NCBI RefSeq assembly: GCF_002776575.1
Contig: NZ_CP022548.1
Location: 2,309,001-2,373,000 of the forward strand
Direction: 5' to 3'
DNA: 64,000 nt
From: Sphingorhabdus sp. YGSMI21
GTDB taxonomy: Bacteria; Pseudomonadota; Alphaproteobacteria; Sphingomonadales; Sphingomonadaceae
The position numbers and the translations under genes were made by a program. Below are positions 1 through 7,752 of the stretch, one piece after another (the first letter of the stretch is position 1; each line of letters begins with the position of its first letter). The notes beneath the pieces were generated by a model. The model searched no databases. It was not told the origin of the DNA and was given only the letters and a program-made list of their open reading frames with translations.

Positions 1-106
1 TGGATTTTCTGGTTCAGGGGTTTTGAGGGTGGGTTGGGTGCGATGTATTGCAATGGTATCGTGATTCTCGTCGATCGAACGCTTGCTGGAGCGTCAAAGC
101 CATGGC

Positions 107-574
107 TCAATTTTCCACTTCATAAACAGGATGATCGGGAGCGAAGGTCTCCAAGGAAGCTTTGTTTCCCATAATTCCAAATATAACGTGGATCCGATGT
201 ATATGATCACCATATTCTTTTGTGTAAAAGGCGTACATTGCCTCTCTGAATAAGGATTCTATTTCACCAGTCCATAGCGCGGAACCAGAAACTCTTCGGG
301 TACCTGCAGTGAGGACTCTAATCCAAGGATCGTCACCTAAACGGACTGTATATTTTCGTTTGTTATGCTTATCCCGCTCGTCGCTAAAATCCATGAAGAC
401 ATCATTTCTTGCTACTATGGTTTCTCGAATAAATTCAGTATCGTCTATTTGAAGACTGTAGTTCATGGGATCGAAACCATCTTCCGGCCTACCGCTCATG
501 CCCGCTTCTTTAAAGAGCAGTTTTCTATCTTCATCAACAAGCGCTCTTCTTTCGCGATCAAACACAAAAACCAT
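107..574 (-). CDS. Hypothetical protein, 155 aa
   Basis: I do not recognise this protein. It is soluble-looking and charged, with no signal peptide or membrane segment, and is moderately rich in acidic and aromatic residues. The start MVFVFDRERR is the first in the frame; the frame closes with VYEVEN. It lies in an AT-richer stretch than the core genes downstream, together with the lipoprotein at 841-2166, which suggests accessory DNA. The plus-strand frame over the same bases has no recognisable product. That it is a gene rests on length and plausible composition only. Confidence 0.55.
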   Translation of the reverse strand: MVFVFDRERRALVDEDRKLLFKEAGMSGRPEDGFDPMNYSLQIDDTEFIRETIVARNDVFMDFSDERDKHNKRKYTVRLGDDPWIRVLTAGTRRVSGSALWTGEIESLFREAMYAFYTKEYGDHIHRIHVIFGIMGNKASLETFAPDHPVYEVEN

Positions 575-840
575 GCTCTAATTTCCTCTCTTCAAGCGTT
601 CCAGGCGAAACTTTGCCGCAGGCAATCCAACGCCCAAAGTGCCGGCAGCAAGCTTGGTAAGGCGTGGTTCGACAGGCTCACCACTAACGGACATAACGGT
701 CGGAACACCCTCATCCAACTGCTTTTAGCCGCCTGCCCCGACGCTTCGGGGGCAAGATTTCCTATCATTCTCCCTTGCGGGAGAAGGTGTAAATGATGGT
801 GAATTACGGAGATAAAGTCGACTGTCGCAGTGATCCCGAC
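575..840. repeat. Intergenic region with half-copies of palindromic repeats
   Basis: No gene seen. Bases 704-787 carry the ACACCCTCATCCAAC ... CTCCC-TTGC-GGGAG half-unit that recurs at 2421-2488, and 668-683 carry TTCGACAGGCTCACC, resembling the half-palindromes near 22241-22306. These are dispersed intergenic repeats, probably non-autonomous, shared between several gaps of this window. Confidence 0.6.
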
Positions 841-2166
841 TTATAATTCGCTCGGATGTTCTATCTTGTGGCCCCGCATGGCACGTTGCGCATCGCAAAT
901 CGCTAATTCAACGGGGCCAACAAATTCATATTGATGGCGTTTCCTTAACCGAAACCGGGGACAGGCTAAGCCCGCCCAATAATCATCATGTTCGCTTAAT
1001 CCTGCTTTTGCATATGGGTAGCTCTGTAAAAATATGTCTTTTAGAGCAACGGTAAGAAGAGATTGATCTGTTACAAAAGAGAAACGATAATAATCTGTAT
1101 TTCTTGAAAACAGATCTTTGTAATTCTCCTTAAAGAATAGCTGCATAACCGCCAAGTCAGCGTATGAAACTGCTCGTTCATTGCTCTCAAATTTGTTCAC
1201 CAGCACCCAGAAATGCCAGATAAGTTTTTTCGTCAATGGGCTGATCGCAAAGTCGATCTCATTCTCGTTGGTTTTGACGAGGCACCGATAAGAACTTTTC
1301 TTACCTCTGATAAACACATAATTGCCGATAAAACTCGTCGGGTTTTTTACTTTCTTTGCGCACCGCACGTGCAGCTGATCCAATCGAACCAAACGTTCCA
1401 GAATTTCGATGCTGTTTCTGTCCTTGCACATTGTGTCCTGCGACCCTGCCTGCAAGATAAGCTTACAATATTCCATAACTGCTACGGGATTTACAGCTTC
1501 AATTTTCGAGATCCCTGCAAAATCCTCGGGCCACTGAAAAGTGGATTTAAAACCTGTGTCCAGAGCGGCTTGATAATAATCGCGTGCTTTCTGGTTGCCC
1601 TGTTTGGCATCTTTATCCAGGACAATTTGTCTTGCCAGATCAATATTGGCGTAATCATTGCCAGTCGCAGCAAGCTGCATCAATGCGTCCATGCGTGTTA
1701 CTGAACCAGAATCCTCAGTTCGTGTGGAGAGTAATGCATATTTGTATGCAGCAAGCCTCAGTCCTTTTGTCGGCTTTCCTGTATTGACCGTTTGCGCCTG
1801 CACGATACCATCTTGGGGGATGAAAATCGTCAACTTGCCGGAACCATCACTTCCGGCGGCGGCGTGTAGCTTCAACGCCGTTGCAATATTTTTCTCAACC
1901 CCAACTCCTTCTTCGAAATGGAGACCCAAAACAAATTGTGACCATTTGTTTCCGGATTTAGCCCGCTGGGCCCGACGTTGAATATCATATTCTATGATTC
2001 TATTCGGATCGACCGGCGTGGAAAGATCAATCCCCATATAGCTGGTTGGAGCGGCACAGCCAGCTAGAAGTCCGGTGAGGAGCGCGATAGGGGTCAGGAC
2101 GCGAAAGAAAACCGACAAGCATCTGTTGCGTCGCAAGTCCTCATCCTGTTCACCGTTCAATCGCAC
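841..2166 (-). CDS. Sel1-like repeat lipoprotein
   Basis: Predicted lipoprotein of 441 aa. A charged n-region is followed by a hydrophobic stretch and the lipobox LLAGC with the acylated cysteine near residue 37, so the mature protein should be membrane anchored. Residues about 72-106 (W-S-Q-F-V-L-G-L-H-F-E-E-G-V-G-V-E-K-N) match the Sel1/TPR-like helical repeat, and a weaker copy follows near 167-203. Such proteins act as scaffolds in protein-protein contacts; no specific role can be given. The rest, after about residue 210, has no recognised domain. The n-region before the hydrophobic core is long, so the true start could be internal. Confidence 0.65.
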   Translation of the reverse strand: MRLNGEQDEDLRRNRCLSVFFRVLTPIALLTGLLAGCAAPTSYMGIDLSTPVDPNRIIEYDIQRRAQRAKSGNKWSQFVLGLHFEEGVGVEKNIATALKLHAAAGSDGSGKLTIFIPQDGIVQAQTVNTGKPTKGLRLAAYKYALLSTRTEDSGSVTRMDALMQLAATGNDYANIDLARQIVLDKDAKQGNQKARDYYQAALDTGFKSTFQWPEDFAGISKIEAVNPVAVMEYCKLILQAGSQDTMCKDRNSIEILERLVRLDQLHVRCAKKVKNPTSFIGNYVFIRGKKSSYRCLVKTNENEIDFAISPLTKKLIWHFWVLVNKFESNERAVSYADLAVMQLFFKENYKDLFSRNTDYYRFSFVTDQSLLTVALKDIFLQSYPYAKAGLSEHDDYWAGLACPRFRLRKRHQYEFVGPVELAICDAQRAMRGHKIEHPSEL

Positions 2167-2313
2167 AATTTTCCTTCATCCCGTCCTCGGGAGAATAATT
2201 AAAATCTGTGACCCGCCGTCCTGGCTTTTGTGAGTCTGCAACCTTGTGACTCCTTGCTACAAACAATATTCTCGATTTCAAGGGGCACGGTTTCAGAAAG
2301 CAGGTTCCTCTAT

Positions 2314-2488
2314 CCCCTCTCCCTCAAGGGAGAGGGTTGTGCAGACTTGGCAGCTTGCTGCCTGGTCGGAGCTGGGTGAGGGTTTACCGGACCTTATTTG
2401 CACAGCAACCCACCAGCGGAACACCCTCATCCAACTTCGCCTAATCCTGCGGATAAGGCTTCGTATCCTTCTCCCTCACGGGAGAAGG
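2314..2488. repeat. Long palindromic intergenic repeat (BIME-like)
   Basis: Two half-units face each other: CCCTCTCCCTCAAGGGAGAGG followed by a GCAGCTTGCTGC hairpin and GGTGAGGG at 2314-2384, then ACACCCTCATCCAAC and CTCCCTCACGGGAG at 2421-2488. Together they can fold into one large cruciform with small hairpins at the tips. The same architecture recurs at 53192-53350, 53790-53941 and 54528-54689. Confidence 0.75.
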
Positions 2489-2767
2489 TAAAAAAAGCGC
2501 TGTCCTACACTCCGTCCAATCCGCTATTATCGCACCCGCTCCGCGCCGTGCGCGGGACGGGCTCTTTGACAATCTGGATAGGATCGCGGCGCTGGCGGCT
2601 GGGGGCTTGTTTCCGATGGACCGGTTCGGGCGGCTATTTCAAAGGTCACACTCGAAGGCCGGTTGTTTTCCTGCAAATGCTGGAATTCTGCGGTCTGGGG
2701 GCAAAGGTCACGGAAAATAAAACAATTTGTTTGTGTAAAGTTCACCGCGCGACGCAAAATTGCTGGG

Positions 2768-2829
2768 CTCGCACGAAGACACGAAGCCACAAAGCGCAAT
2801 CTCTTAGCGCCTTCGTGTCTTCGTGCGAG
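2768..2829. repeat. 19-bp perfect inverted repeat
   Basis: CTCGCACGAAGACACGAAG at 2768-2786 is exactly reverse-complemented at 2811-2829, with a 24-base spacer. No T-run follows, so it is not a standard terminator. It lies between two convergent or same-strand gene ends and is unlike the other repeat families here. Confidence 0.85.
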
Positions 2830-2922
2830 TCCCATAAACCCGCTCTCCGCGAACGGACATGCGAGAACCGTTCATAGGCCCTAAGTTTGACTAACTTTTG
2901 AGATCAAACGCGACGAGACAAA

Positions 2923-4203
2923 CTACTCCCCAGCTTCCCGAGCAACCTCGCGCCAGCCGATATCGCGCCGGCAAAAGCCGCTCTCGAAATCGATCTGGTC
3001 GACCGCGGCATAAGCCCTGGTCTGCGCCTCGGTGGCGTTGGCGCCCGATGCGGTGACATTGAGCACGCGCCCGCCACTGGCGACCAAAGCGCCGTCGACT
3101 TCCGCCGTACCGGCATGGAATATCTTGGCGCCTTCGCGCTCGGCTCGCGCCAGATTCTGGATCTTGCCGCCTTTTTCCGGTGTCGAAGGATAGCCTTTCG
3201 CGGCCATTACCACGGTCAGCGCGGTTTCGGGGGCGAAGATCGGGGCGCTGGTCTGGGCGAGATCGCCCTTGGCGGTTGCCATCATCAGCTTGGCAAGATC
3301 GCTTTCCAGCCGCATCATCAGCACCTGGCATTCCGGATCGCCAAAGCGGGCGTTATATTCGATCAGCTGCGGGCCGGTCTCGGTCAGCATCAGCCCGGCG
3401 AACAGGACGCCGCTATAGGGCGTGCCCTCGGCGGCCAAACTGTCGACGGTCGGCTGGATGATCTGTTCCATCACCTGCTGTTGCAGGGCGGCGGTGAGGA
3501 CAGGGGCGGGGCTATAGGCGCCCATGCCGCCGGTGTTCGGGCCCGTATCGCCTTCGCCGACGCGCTTGTGGTCCTGCGCGCTGCCGAAGGGGACGACATT
3601 CTCGCCGTCGGTGATTGCGAAGAAACTGGCTTCCTCGCCGGTCAGAAATTCCTCGATCACCACTTCGGCGCCGGCGGTGCCGAAGCTGCCGTCGAACATG
3701 TCGGTGATCGCGGCTTCGGCCTGCTCGCGGGTCTCGGCGATGATCACACCCTTGCCGGCGGCCAGGCCATCGGCCTTGATCACGACGGGAATGGAAAAGC
3801 CGTCGAGTGCCTTGAGCGCATCAGCCGCGCTGGTGGCGCGGACATAGCCGGCGGTGGGAATATTGGCGCGGGCGCACAGGTCCTTGGTAAAGCCTTTCGA
3901 GCCTTCCAGCTGGGCCGCTGCCTTGTCCGGACCGAAGACGAAAATATCGGCTGTGCGCAGGCTTTCGGCGAGGCCGTCAACCAGCGGCGCTTCCGGGCCG
4001 ACGACGACCAGATCGATGTCATGCTCGCCGCAGAACAGGATGACTTCGCCATGGTCGCTGATGTCGAGCGCGACCAGATCGGCGTGCTGCGCGATGCCGG
4101 GATTCCCTGGTGTCGCGTAAAATTTCCCGAGCATGGGGGATTGCGCCAGCTTCCAGGCCAAGGCATGTTCGCGGCCACCCGAACCGATCAACAGGATATT
4201 CAT
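2923..4203 (-). CDS. purD: Phosphoribosylamine-glycine ligase
   Basis: GARS catalyses the ATP-dependent joining of glycine to 5-phosphoribosylamine in de novo purine synthesis (cytoplasm). The 426-residue length is typical. The start [19 protein letters not shown] is the family N-terminus, and an upstream in-frame extension lacks homology, so I placed the start at 4203. ATP-grasp signatures are visible: [26 protein letters not shown], the Gly-rich [14 protein letters not shown] and [20 protein letters not shown] ribosome site precedes the ATG. The start codon (CAT on plus) overlaps the ATG of divergent xseA. Confidence 0.97.
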   Translation of the reverse strand: MNILLIGSGGREHALAWKLAQSPMLGKFYATPGNPGIAQHADLVALDISDHGEVILFCGEHDIDLVVVGPEAPLVDGLAESLRTADIFVFGPDKAAAQLEGSKGFTKDLCARANIPTAGYVRATSAADALKALDGFSIPVVIKADGLAAGKGVIIAETREQAEAAITDMFDGSFGTAGAEVVIEEFLTGEEASFFAITDGENVVPFGSAQDHKRVGEGDTGPNTGGMGAYSPAPVLTAALQQQVMEQIIQPTVDSLAAEGTPYSGVLFAGLMLTETGPQLIEYNARFGDPECQVLMMRLESDLAKLMMATAKGDLAQTSAPIFAPETALTVVMAAKGYPSTPEKGGKIQNLARAEREGAKIFHAGTAEVDGALVASGGRVLNVTASGANATEAQTRAYAAVDQIDFESGFCRRDIGWREVAREAGE

Positions 4204-4204
4204 G
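4201..4204. promoter_or_regulatory. Overlapping divergent start codons of purD and xseA
   Basis: The four bases CATG contain the purD start (minus strand, 4203-4201) and the xseA start (plus strand, 4202-4204). There is no intergenic DNA, so each gene's ribosome site and probably its promoter lie inside the other's coding region. Confidence 0.85.
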
Positions 4205-5668
4205 GACGATTCCCTCTCATTAGACGCGAAGCTCCTAGCCGAGAGCGGGCAGGGTGACAACGCCCCGCCTTTGTCGGTTTCGGAAATATCCGGAGCGCTC
4301 AAGCGAGTGGTCGAGGATCGCTTTGGCTATGTCCGGATCCGCGGCGAAATCTCGGGCTTCAAACGCGCCGCGTCCGGCCATGTCTATCTCGCGCTGAAGG
4401 ACGACAAGGCGGTGATCGACGGGGTGATGTGGAAGGGCAATGCCGGACGGCTGCCGTTCCGGCCGGAGGATGGCATCGAGGTTGTTGTCTCTGGCAAGCT
4501 GACCACCTATCCGGGCCGCTCCAAATATCAGGTCGTGATCGACAAGATGGAGCTGGCGGGCGAGGGCGCACTGATGGCCCTGTTCGAGAAGCTCAAGGCC
4601 AAGCTGCTCGCCGAGGGCCTGTTCGACCAGGACCGCAAGAAAGCGATACCGTTCCTGCCGAAGACCATCGGCGTGGTCACATCGCCGACCGGTTCTGTGA
4701 TCCGTGACATCTTGCACCGGCTCGCCGACCGCTGCCCCAGCCATGTCATCGTCTGGCCGGTGCTGGTGCAGGGCGAGGGCGCGGCAAAGCAGATATCCCA
4801 CGCCATTCGCGGCTTCTCCGAGATGGCGCCGGATGGTCCGGTCGCCCGGCCCGATCTGGTGATCGTCGCGCGCGGCGGCGGGTCGATCGAGGATCTGTGG
4901 AGCTTCAACGAGGAAATCGTGGTCCGGGCGGTCGCGGATTGCACGATCCCGATCATCTCCGCCGTGGGCCATGAGACCGATACGACGCTTTGCGATTTCG
5001 CCGCCGATTTGCGCGCGCCGACACCGACAGCGGCCGCCGAAATGGCGGTGCCGGTCCGGGCGGAATGGCTGGCCACGCTTGCCGAGGGCAAGGCGCGGAT
5101 GGCGCGCAGCGTGCAGCGCAGCCTGAGCACCGCGCAGGAACGGCTGGAGGCGCAACGCCGTCTGATGCCGGCGCTGACCGATCTGCTCCGCCCGCACCAG
5201 CAGCGGGTCGACGAGACGTCCGAGCGGATGAAATATGGCATGAGCCAGAATATCGCCCACGCCCGCAGCCGTTTTTCGGCAAGCGCCGGGGCCTTGCGCC
5301 CCTCGATATTGCAGCAGCGGCTGGCCCGTTCGCAGGAGCAATTGAAACGGCTCGATCTGCCGGTCAGTCTGGTTCAGCGCCCGCTTGATGATGCGAAGCG
5401 GCGGCTAGACGCCCTTTGGCGGCTGGCCCAGCAGGTCTCGCCCGACGGTCCACTGAAACGCGGCTATGCCCGGGTGTCCGGACCGGACGGCAGCCTGATC
5501 GCCAATCGCGCCGCGGCGATAAAGGTCGGCGATCTCGATCTGCATTTCCAGGACGGGACTGTTGGCGCGACGGTGACGGACAAGGCGCCGGCCAAGCCAA
5601 AACCCGCTCCGCCATCGGCGAGTCGAGTCAAAAAAGCGCCGGATGACAGGCAGCAGGATTTATTCTAG
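4202..5668 (+). CDS. xseA: Exodeoxyribonuclease VII large subunit
   Basis: Large subunit of exonuclease VII, which degrades single-stranded DNA bidirectionally with many XseB copies. An N-terminal OB fold ([36 protein letters not shown]) leads into the catalytic domain with [29 protein letters not shown] and [21 protein letters not shown] long coiled-coil (about residues 285-410) and a C-terminal KRGYARV segment complete the protein, 488 aa. I chose the ATG at 4202 because upstream residues are antisense to purD; AGGA lies 8 bases before it. No xseB is next to it. Confidence 0.96.
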   Translation: MDDSLSLDAKLLAESGQGDNAPPLSVSEISGALKRVVEDRFGYVRIRGEISGFKRAASGHVYLALKDDKAVIDGVMWKGNAGRLPFRPEDGIEVVVSGKLTTYPGRSKYQVVIDKMELAGEGALMALFEKLKAKLLAEGLFDQDRKKAIPFLPKTIGVVTSPTGSVIRDILHRLADRCPSHVIVWPVLVQGEGAAKQISHAIRGFSEMAPDGPVARPDLVIVARGGGSIEDLWSFNEEIVVRAVADCTIPIISAVGHETDTTLCDFAADLRAPTPTAAAEMAVPVRAEWLATLAEGKARMARSVQRSLSTAQERLEAQRRLMPALTDLLRPHQQRVDETSERMKYGMSQNIAHARSRFSASAGALRPSILQQRLARSQEQLKRLDLPVSLVQRPLDDAKRRLDALWRLAQQVSPDGPLKRGYARVSGPDGSLIANRAAAIKVGDLDLHFQDGTVGATVTDKAPAKPKPAPPSASRVKKAPDDRQQDLF

Positions 5669-5750
5669 GGGGATTTGCGTTAGGATCGGCCCGCTGTGGC
5701 GATCACGACCGTAAATCGCAGGTAAAGGATCGAGGGAGTATAAGCGTCCT

Positions 5751-5960
5751 ATGTTAATGTCCAATCGCAACAAGGTGGCAAAGCTGCACTATATGCCGAA
5801 CGGCTTCCGGCCGCTTTCGTCCGGGGACCATGTCCTGTGCGCGGTGACCGGCGAAGCGATTCCGCTCGAGGAACTGCGCTACTGGAGCGTGGAAAAGCAG
5901 GAGCCTTATGCCACCGCCCAGATTTCGGCGCACGCCCATCTGCCCGAAAGCGAAAAGTGA
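5751..5960 (+). CDS. DUF2093 domain protein, 69 aa
   Basis: Small conserved alphaproteobacterial protein of unknown function. The pattern LHYMPNGFRPLSSGDHVLCAV and IPLEELRYWSVEKQEPYA is the DUF2093 signature and covers the whole chain. No membrane segment. It sits between xseA and the M23 peptidase; its stop (TGA 5958-5960) overlaps the GTG start of the next gene, implying translational coupling. Either ATG (5751 or 5757) could start it. Confidence 0.88.
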   Translation: MLMSNRNKVAKLHYMPNGFRPLSSGDHVLCAVTGEAIPLEELRYWSVEKQEPYATAQISAHAHLPESEK

Positions 5961-6829
5961 TCGGGCGGTTTAGAACCGCTCTGGCTCTGCTGGCCGTCAC
6001 GACCGTGGCTGCGCCTGTAGCTATCGTCCATGCCGGAACCGGCGACACCGAACAGTCGGCCTTTCGCGACGCGATACAGTTCGGGTTCAGCGGCGAAGCC
6101 ATGCAGGGCGGGGTGATGATCGGCGATGCGCCTGCCGGCACCCGCAGCCTGTCGTTCGACGGCGAGCCGGTCCCCTTTGACGAGGATGGCAAGTTCATCA
6201 TCGCCTTCAACCGTGACGCGGGACAGGCGGCCAATATTATCGCGACTCTCGACAGTGGCGAGACCGTCCGCAAATTCATCAACATTGCTCCCCGTAACTG
6301 GAAGGTCGAGCATGTCAGCATCAACCGCCGCGCCACTACCCGCAGCGCGGCCTTTCTGGCGCGTCGTGGCCCGGAACTGGAGCAGATCAACGCGGCCCGT
6401 TCGGTTACGAGCGACAGCCAGGGCTGGCGGCAGAATTTCATCTGGCCTGCTAAGGGCCGCATTTCCGGCCAGTTCGGATCGCAGCGAATCTATAATGGCG
6501 ATCCCGGCAGCTATCACAGCGGTGTCGATATTGCCGCGCCGACCGGTACCTATTATGTCGCGCCCGCTGACGGCGTCGTGACTCTGGCCGCGTCCAGCCC
6601 GTTCACGCTGGAGGGCAATCTGCTGATGATCGATCACGGCATGGGGCTGAACAGCGCCTTTCTGCACAGCTCAGAGATACTGGTCGAAGAAGGACAGGTT
6701 GTCAGGCGCGGCGAACCGATCGGCAGGATCGGCTCGACCGGCAGCGCGACAGGGCCGCATCTGCACTGGTCGATGAAATGGAACGCCGCCCGGATCGACC
6801 CGATCCTGCTGACCGGGCCGATGGACTGA
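5957..6829 (+). CDS. M23 family (LytM) metallopeptidase, exported
   Basis: Likely murein hydrolase or activator acting on peptidoglycan in the periplasm. The GTG at 5957 overlaps the upstream stop and opens directly into a signal peptide (FRTALALLAVTTVAAPVAIVHA), so I prefer it to upstream starts. After a 150-residue N-terminal domain, the LytM domain shows both zinc motifs: HSGVD (H187, D191) and HLHW near residue 268. These are the ligands needed for activity, so an active enzyme rather than a degenerate activator is likely. 290 aa. Confidence 0.92.
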   Translation: MIGRFRTALALLAVTTVAAPVAIVHAGTGDTEQSAFRDAIQFGFSGEAMQGGVMIGDAPAGTRSLSFDGEPVPFDEDGKFIIAFNRDAGQAANIIATLDSGETVRKFINIAPRNWKVEHVSINRRATTRSAAFLARRGPELEQINAARSVTSDSQGWRQNFIWPAKGRISGQFGSQRIYNGDPGSYHSGVDIAAPTGTYYVAPADGVVTLAASSPFTLEGNLLMIDHGMGLNSAFLHSSEILVEEGQVVRRGEPIGRIGSTGSATGPHLHWSMKWNAARIDPILLTGPMD

Positions 6830-6863
6830 TCATTGCCGGCTTCCCGGCGAAGTCAGGCGCGGA

Positions 6864-7433
6864 TCATTCGACTCGCTTCACCCTGATCGAACGCTGCCCG
6901 TTGATACTGGCAAGATAGCTGCCCATGGCACCGGTCTTGATCAATATCTTGTCACCGTTCCGTGGTTCGGAATTCAGCCGGATGGTATCGGTCTGCTGCC
7001 AGCGGCCGCCTTCTTCCAGCGTCAGCATCCATTTGCCGTAGCCGAATTGCCGGGCGGAGGTGATGGTCGTCTCGAGCTGCTCAATACGCTCTTCCTTGTC
7101 CTTCTCGTCCGATCCACCGCCGAACAGCCGGATCTTGGGAAGCGAGAATCCGAAAAGACCGCGGCGCGCTTCCTGGATCTGCTCGCGATCGGCGACGACG
7201 ACCTGCCGGCTTTCCTGTGCCGCAGCCAGTGTCGAGACCTTCGCGTCATAACAGGCCAGGCGGGCCGTAGCGTCGGTCACCTTCTGGCAATCGATAACAT
7301 CCTGGAAAATGGCCGGTGGTGACGTGTTCTCGTCATCATCCTTGGCCAGCGCCGATGCGGGCAAGACAGCGAGCAAAGCCGCGCTGCATACCAATGCTGT
7401 TTTGCCGGTAAAATTGTTCATGATGATCTTCAT
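6864..7433 (-). CDS. Exported protein with C-x(8-10)-RLACYD motif
   Basis: Secreted or periplasmic protein of 189 aa of unknown function. A signal peptide ends near ALAKDDDE. The segment DCQKVTDATARLACYDAKV carries the paired-cysteine motif found in several small envelope proteins of proteobacteria; the two cysteines could form a disulphide. A charged mid-region (DEKDKEERIEQLETT) is probably a short coiled coil, and the C-terminal part looks like a beta-rich domain (YGKWMLTLEEGGRW, IKTGAMGSYLASINGQ). It converges with the M23 gene. Confidence 0.8.
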   Translation of the reverse strand: MKIIMNNFTGKTALVCSAALLAVLPASALAKDDDENTSPPAIFQDVIDCQKVTDATARLACYDAKVSTLAAAQESRQVVVADREQIQEARRGLFGFSLPKIRLFGGGSDEKDKEERIEQLETTITSARQFGYGKWMLTLEEGGRWQQTDTIRLNSEPRNGDKILIKTGAMGSYLASINGQRSIRVKRVE

Positions 7434-7752
7434 CCTCTTCTGATGAGCTGCATGGATAGCGATCTATGCCGCATATCGGTGATGAATTAAACAGCGGTGT
7501 AAAATTGCACAACGGAATAATCGCCGGAAAAGGGATTTCGGGCTGCCCGTGGAACTGTGGCAAAATAGTTACATTGTCTACAAAATCCGCTCGTGAAGCT
7601 GAACGGAAGCTTTACAGCACGGCCATCGATGTTGCATCGCAGCGGCAATTCGGCGGATTAATCATTGCGTTTGGGGCGCATAGATTACCGCCGGTCAACA
7701 ACCGGGGCAGGCCATGGTGGCCTGTTTCTCCAGAATAAGGGACTGGAATATA
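7434..7752. other. Upstream region of TonB receptor gene
   Basis: About 320 bases without a gene, between two divergent genes. It should hold the promoters of both, but I see no motif strong enough to name. Confidence 0.5.

Larger units (their letters stand above)
2167..2922. other. Gene-free 750-bp repeat field
   Basis: No supportable gene. Short open frames on both strands here have no recognisable product and coincide with repeats. The interval holds a long imperfect palindrome (2314-2488) and a 19-bp perfect inverted repeat (2768-2829), described separately. Confidence 0.6.

Noticed and set aside
2527..2835. 102-codon minus-strand frame in the repeat field
   Set aside because: Covers one arm of the 19-bp inverted repeat and has no domain; not supportable as a gene.
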